NCBI GenBank assembly: GCA_903904765.1
Contig: CAIVEA010000926.1
Location: 1-8,311, forward strand
DNA from: an uncultured Chloroflexota bacterium
GTDB taxonomy: Bacteria > Chloroflexota > Anaerolineae > Aggregatilineales > Phototrophicaceae
Length of the DNA: 8,311 nt
Direction: 5' to 3'
The position numbers and the translations under genes were made by a program. The notes under the pieces are model-generated. The model was not told the DNA's origin. It searched no databases and was given only the letters and a program-made list of their open reading frames with translations. Below, in pieces: positions 6,694-8,311 of the stretch (positions are counted from its first letter, which is position 1; each line of letters opens with the position of its first letter).

Positions 6694-6699
6694 TATAAT
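6694..6699 (+). promoter_or_regulatory. -10 box for the formate dehydrogenase gene
   Basis: A perfect TATAAT lies 29 nt upstream of the ATG at 6729, predicting a start near 6706. No good -35 is found at standard spacing (TTGTGC at 6667-6672 is 21 nt away), which would fit dependence on an activator. Nothing else clear is seen in the 166-nt divergent gap at 6563-6728. Confidence 0.4.
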
Positions 6700-6728
6700 C
6701 GTCTGAAAAGTATTTCGAGTCACCATTT

Positions 6729-8311
6729 ATGAATATGCCTATTACGCCTGATCGCAGTGTGCGGACGACCTGCCCTTATTGTGGGGTCGGTTGCCAGATG
6801 AATCTGCATATCCGCGACAACCTGATTTTCCGCGTGAGTGCCCCGTTTGACAGCGCACCCAATTATGGCAATCTGTGCGTCAAAGGGCGCTTCGGTACGG
6901 ATTTCACCACACATCCCGGCAGGCTGACCAAGCCGTTGATTCGCTGCGGCGCACGGGGCAGCGGTGAATTTCGGGAGGCCAGTTGGGAGGAGGCGCTCTC
7001 GCTTGTCAGTACGCGCTTGGCGGAGATTGTCCGCAGGCAGGGCGGCGATAGTGTGGCGGCTTATGCCTGTGCCAAAGCCACCAACGAAGACAATTATGTG
7101 CTGCAAAAGTGGATGCGGGCTGTCCTCAAGACCAACAATGTAGATCACTGTGCGCGCCTGTGCCATGCCGGCAGCGTCACCGGATTGCAGCTCGCCCTCG
7201 GCTCCAGCGCCATGAGCAACAGCATCGCTGAAATGGAACATCTGGATACGTTCATTGTCACGGGCAGCAACACCACCGAGACGCATCCGGTCATCAGTCT
7301 GTTCCTGAAGCGGGCGGTGCGCGAAAACGGCGCAAAGCTGATTGTGATTGACCCGCGCCAGATCGAACTGACGGATTTTGCGACGCTGTGGCTGCGGCAG
7401 AAGCCGGGTACAGATGTGGCGGTGTATCAGGCGATGGCGCATGTGATTGTCACCGAAAAGCTCTATAACCCTGCGTTCATTCAGGAACGGACAGAGGATT
7501 TTGAGTCCTACGTAGAGTCGCTGGAGGCGTTCACGCCGGAATGGGCGGAAACGGTCAGCGGCGTGCCAGCGGAGGACATCCGGGCGGCGGCGCGGCTGTA
7601 TGCCCAAGCCGAACGTGCTGCGTTCTACTGGGGCATGGGCATCAGCCAGAGCACGCATGGCACGGATAATGCGCTGGCGCTGGCGAATCTGGCGCTGATG
7701 ACCGGACACATCGGCAAACCGGGTACAGGGCTGAATCCGCTGCGCGGGCAAAACAATGTGCAGGGCTGTTCGGATAGCGGCGGGCTGCCGCATGTCTTCA
7801 CCGCCTATCAGAGCGTGGAAGTCCCGGAGGTGCGGGCGCGGTTCGAGTCAGCATGGCATACGTCCCTGTCGCCCACCCCCGGCCTGACCGTGACCGAGAT
7901 TGTGGACGGGGCGCTTCTGGGGACGATCAAGGCGCTGGTGGTCATGGGCGAAAACCCACTGATGAGCGAACCCAACCTCGCCCACGCGCAGCATGCCCTC
8001 GAAGCACTCGATTTCATGGTGTGTATTGATATTTTCATGAACGAAACCAGTGAAATCGCCGATGTGATTTTGCCGTCCGCCAGCTTTGCGGAGAAAGATG
8101 GCACATTCACCAACAGCGATCGGCGTGTGCAGCGCATCCGGTGGGCGCTGCCGCTGGTGGGCGAGTCTCGCCCTGACTGGGAGATCGTGTGCGAGGTGGC
8201 GCGGCGGATGGAATCGCTACTGAACGTGGCGCAATCTGCCGGCTTCGATTACCCGAACGCTGAGGCTATCTGGGAAGAGATGCGGGCGGTCACGCCGGGG
8301 TTCTACGGCAT
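6729..8311 (+). CDS. Formate dehydrogenase alpha subunit, Cys-type (C-terminus beyond window)
   Basis: An open frame of 527 codons runs off the right edge. It encodes the catalytic subunit of a molybdenum or tungsten bis-pterin formate dehydrogenase, which oxidises formate to CO2 or does the reverse. The N-terminal [4Fe-4S] ligands are Cys15, Cys18, Cys22 (CPYCGVGC) and Cys50, followed by Lys52 in CVKG, the residue placed to pass electrons between cofactor and cluster. Cys145-His146 in CARLCHAGSVTGL occupies the Sec-His position of E. coli FdhF, so this is a cysteine enzyme. Arg339 in NPLRGQNNVQG, VVMGENPLMSEPN, and DVILPSASFAEKDGTFTNSDRRVQ are further family marks. There is no NuoG-like ferredoxin extension and no twin-arginine leader, so a cytoplasmic enzyme with separate partner subunits is likely; these would lie to the right. 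The start at 6729 has only a weak GAG upstream; ATG 6735 is an alternative. A nitrate reductase-like relative is less likely given the Cys-His and RGQNNVQG motifs. Confidence 0.9.
   Translation, partial: MNMPITPDRSVRTTCPYCGVGCQMNLHIRDNLIFRVSAPFDSAPNYGNLCVKGRFGTDFTTHPGRLTKPLIRCGARGSGEFREASWEEALSLVSTRLAEIVRRQGGDSVAAYACAKATNEDNYVLQKWMRAVLKTNNVDHCARLCHAGSVTGLQLALGSSAMSNSIAEMEHLDTFIVTGSNTTETHPVISLFLKRAVRENGAKLIVIDPRQIELTDFATLWLRQKPGTDVAVYQAMAHVIVTEKLYNPAFIQERTEDFESYVESLEAFTPEWAETVSGVPAEDIRAAARLYAQAERAAFYWGMGISQSTHGTDNALALANLALMTGHIGKPGTGLNPLRGQNNVQGCSDSGGLPHVFTAYQSVEVPEVRARFESAWHTSLSPTPGLTVTEIVDGALLGTIKALVVMGENPLMSEPNLAHAQHALEALDFMVCIDIFMNETSEIADVILPSASFAEKDGTFTNSDRRVQRIRWALPLVGESRPDWEIVCEVARRMESLLNVAQSAGFDYPNAEAIWEEMRAVTPGFYG

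Noticed and set aside
6720..7793. 357-codon open frame on the minus strand
   Set aside because: It is antisense to the formate dehydrogenase gene, with low-complexity Arg/Gln/His-rich composition and no family motif.

Overview
The window looks like a piece of chromosome from a free-living, polysaccharide-degrading bacterium with fairly high GC. The gene mix (GH30, GH1, ROK regulator, SDR epimerase, Cys-type formate dehydrogenase) would fit a Chloroflexota (Anaerolineae-like) genome. That taxonomic guess is inference only; no rRNA or marker gene is present. I see no transposase, tRNA, rRNA, CRISPR array or plasmid gene.

Layout. Positions 1-4122 (minus strand) hold a putative regulator-led cluster. 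It runs from a possible short leader ORF (4122-4024) into a ROK-family repressor (4027-2783), then a secreted GH30 beta-glucosidase/glucanase-like enzyme (2708-1140), then a secreted protein with tandem jelly-roll, carbohydrate-binding-like modules (1042 to beyond the left edge). Positions 4198-5553 (plus strand) encode a GH1 beta-glucosidase, divergent from the regulator. Positions 6562-5576 (minus) encode an NAD(P)-dependent epimerase/SDR that converges on the GH1 gene. From 6729 to the right edge (plus) lies the catalytic subunit of a molybdenum/tungsten formate dehydrogenase, cut off by the window. The two edge-truncated genes were recognised by reading through open frames that have no stop inside the window.

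How the genes may work together. The exported GH30 and the binding-module protein would attack an extracellular beta-glucan. The GH1 enzyme, which has no signal peptide, would finish imported beta-glucosides in the cytoplasm, and the ROK protein would sense the sugar. The strongest regulatory signal is between the regulator and GH1. A perfect inverted repeat (11-bp arms around one base, 4136-4158) carries the -10 boxes of two opposed promoters, one in each arm, with both -35 boxes placed symmetrically outside it. One half of the same motif recurs just downstream of a good promoter (TTGACA, 17 bp, TAGCAT) ahead of GH30, which points to a small ROK regulon. The epimerase and formate dehydrogenase genes show no sign of belonging to it.
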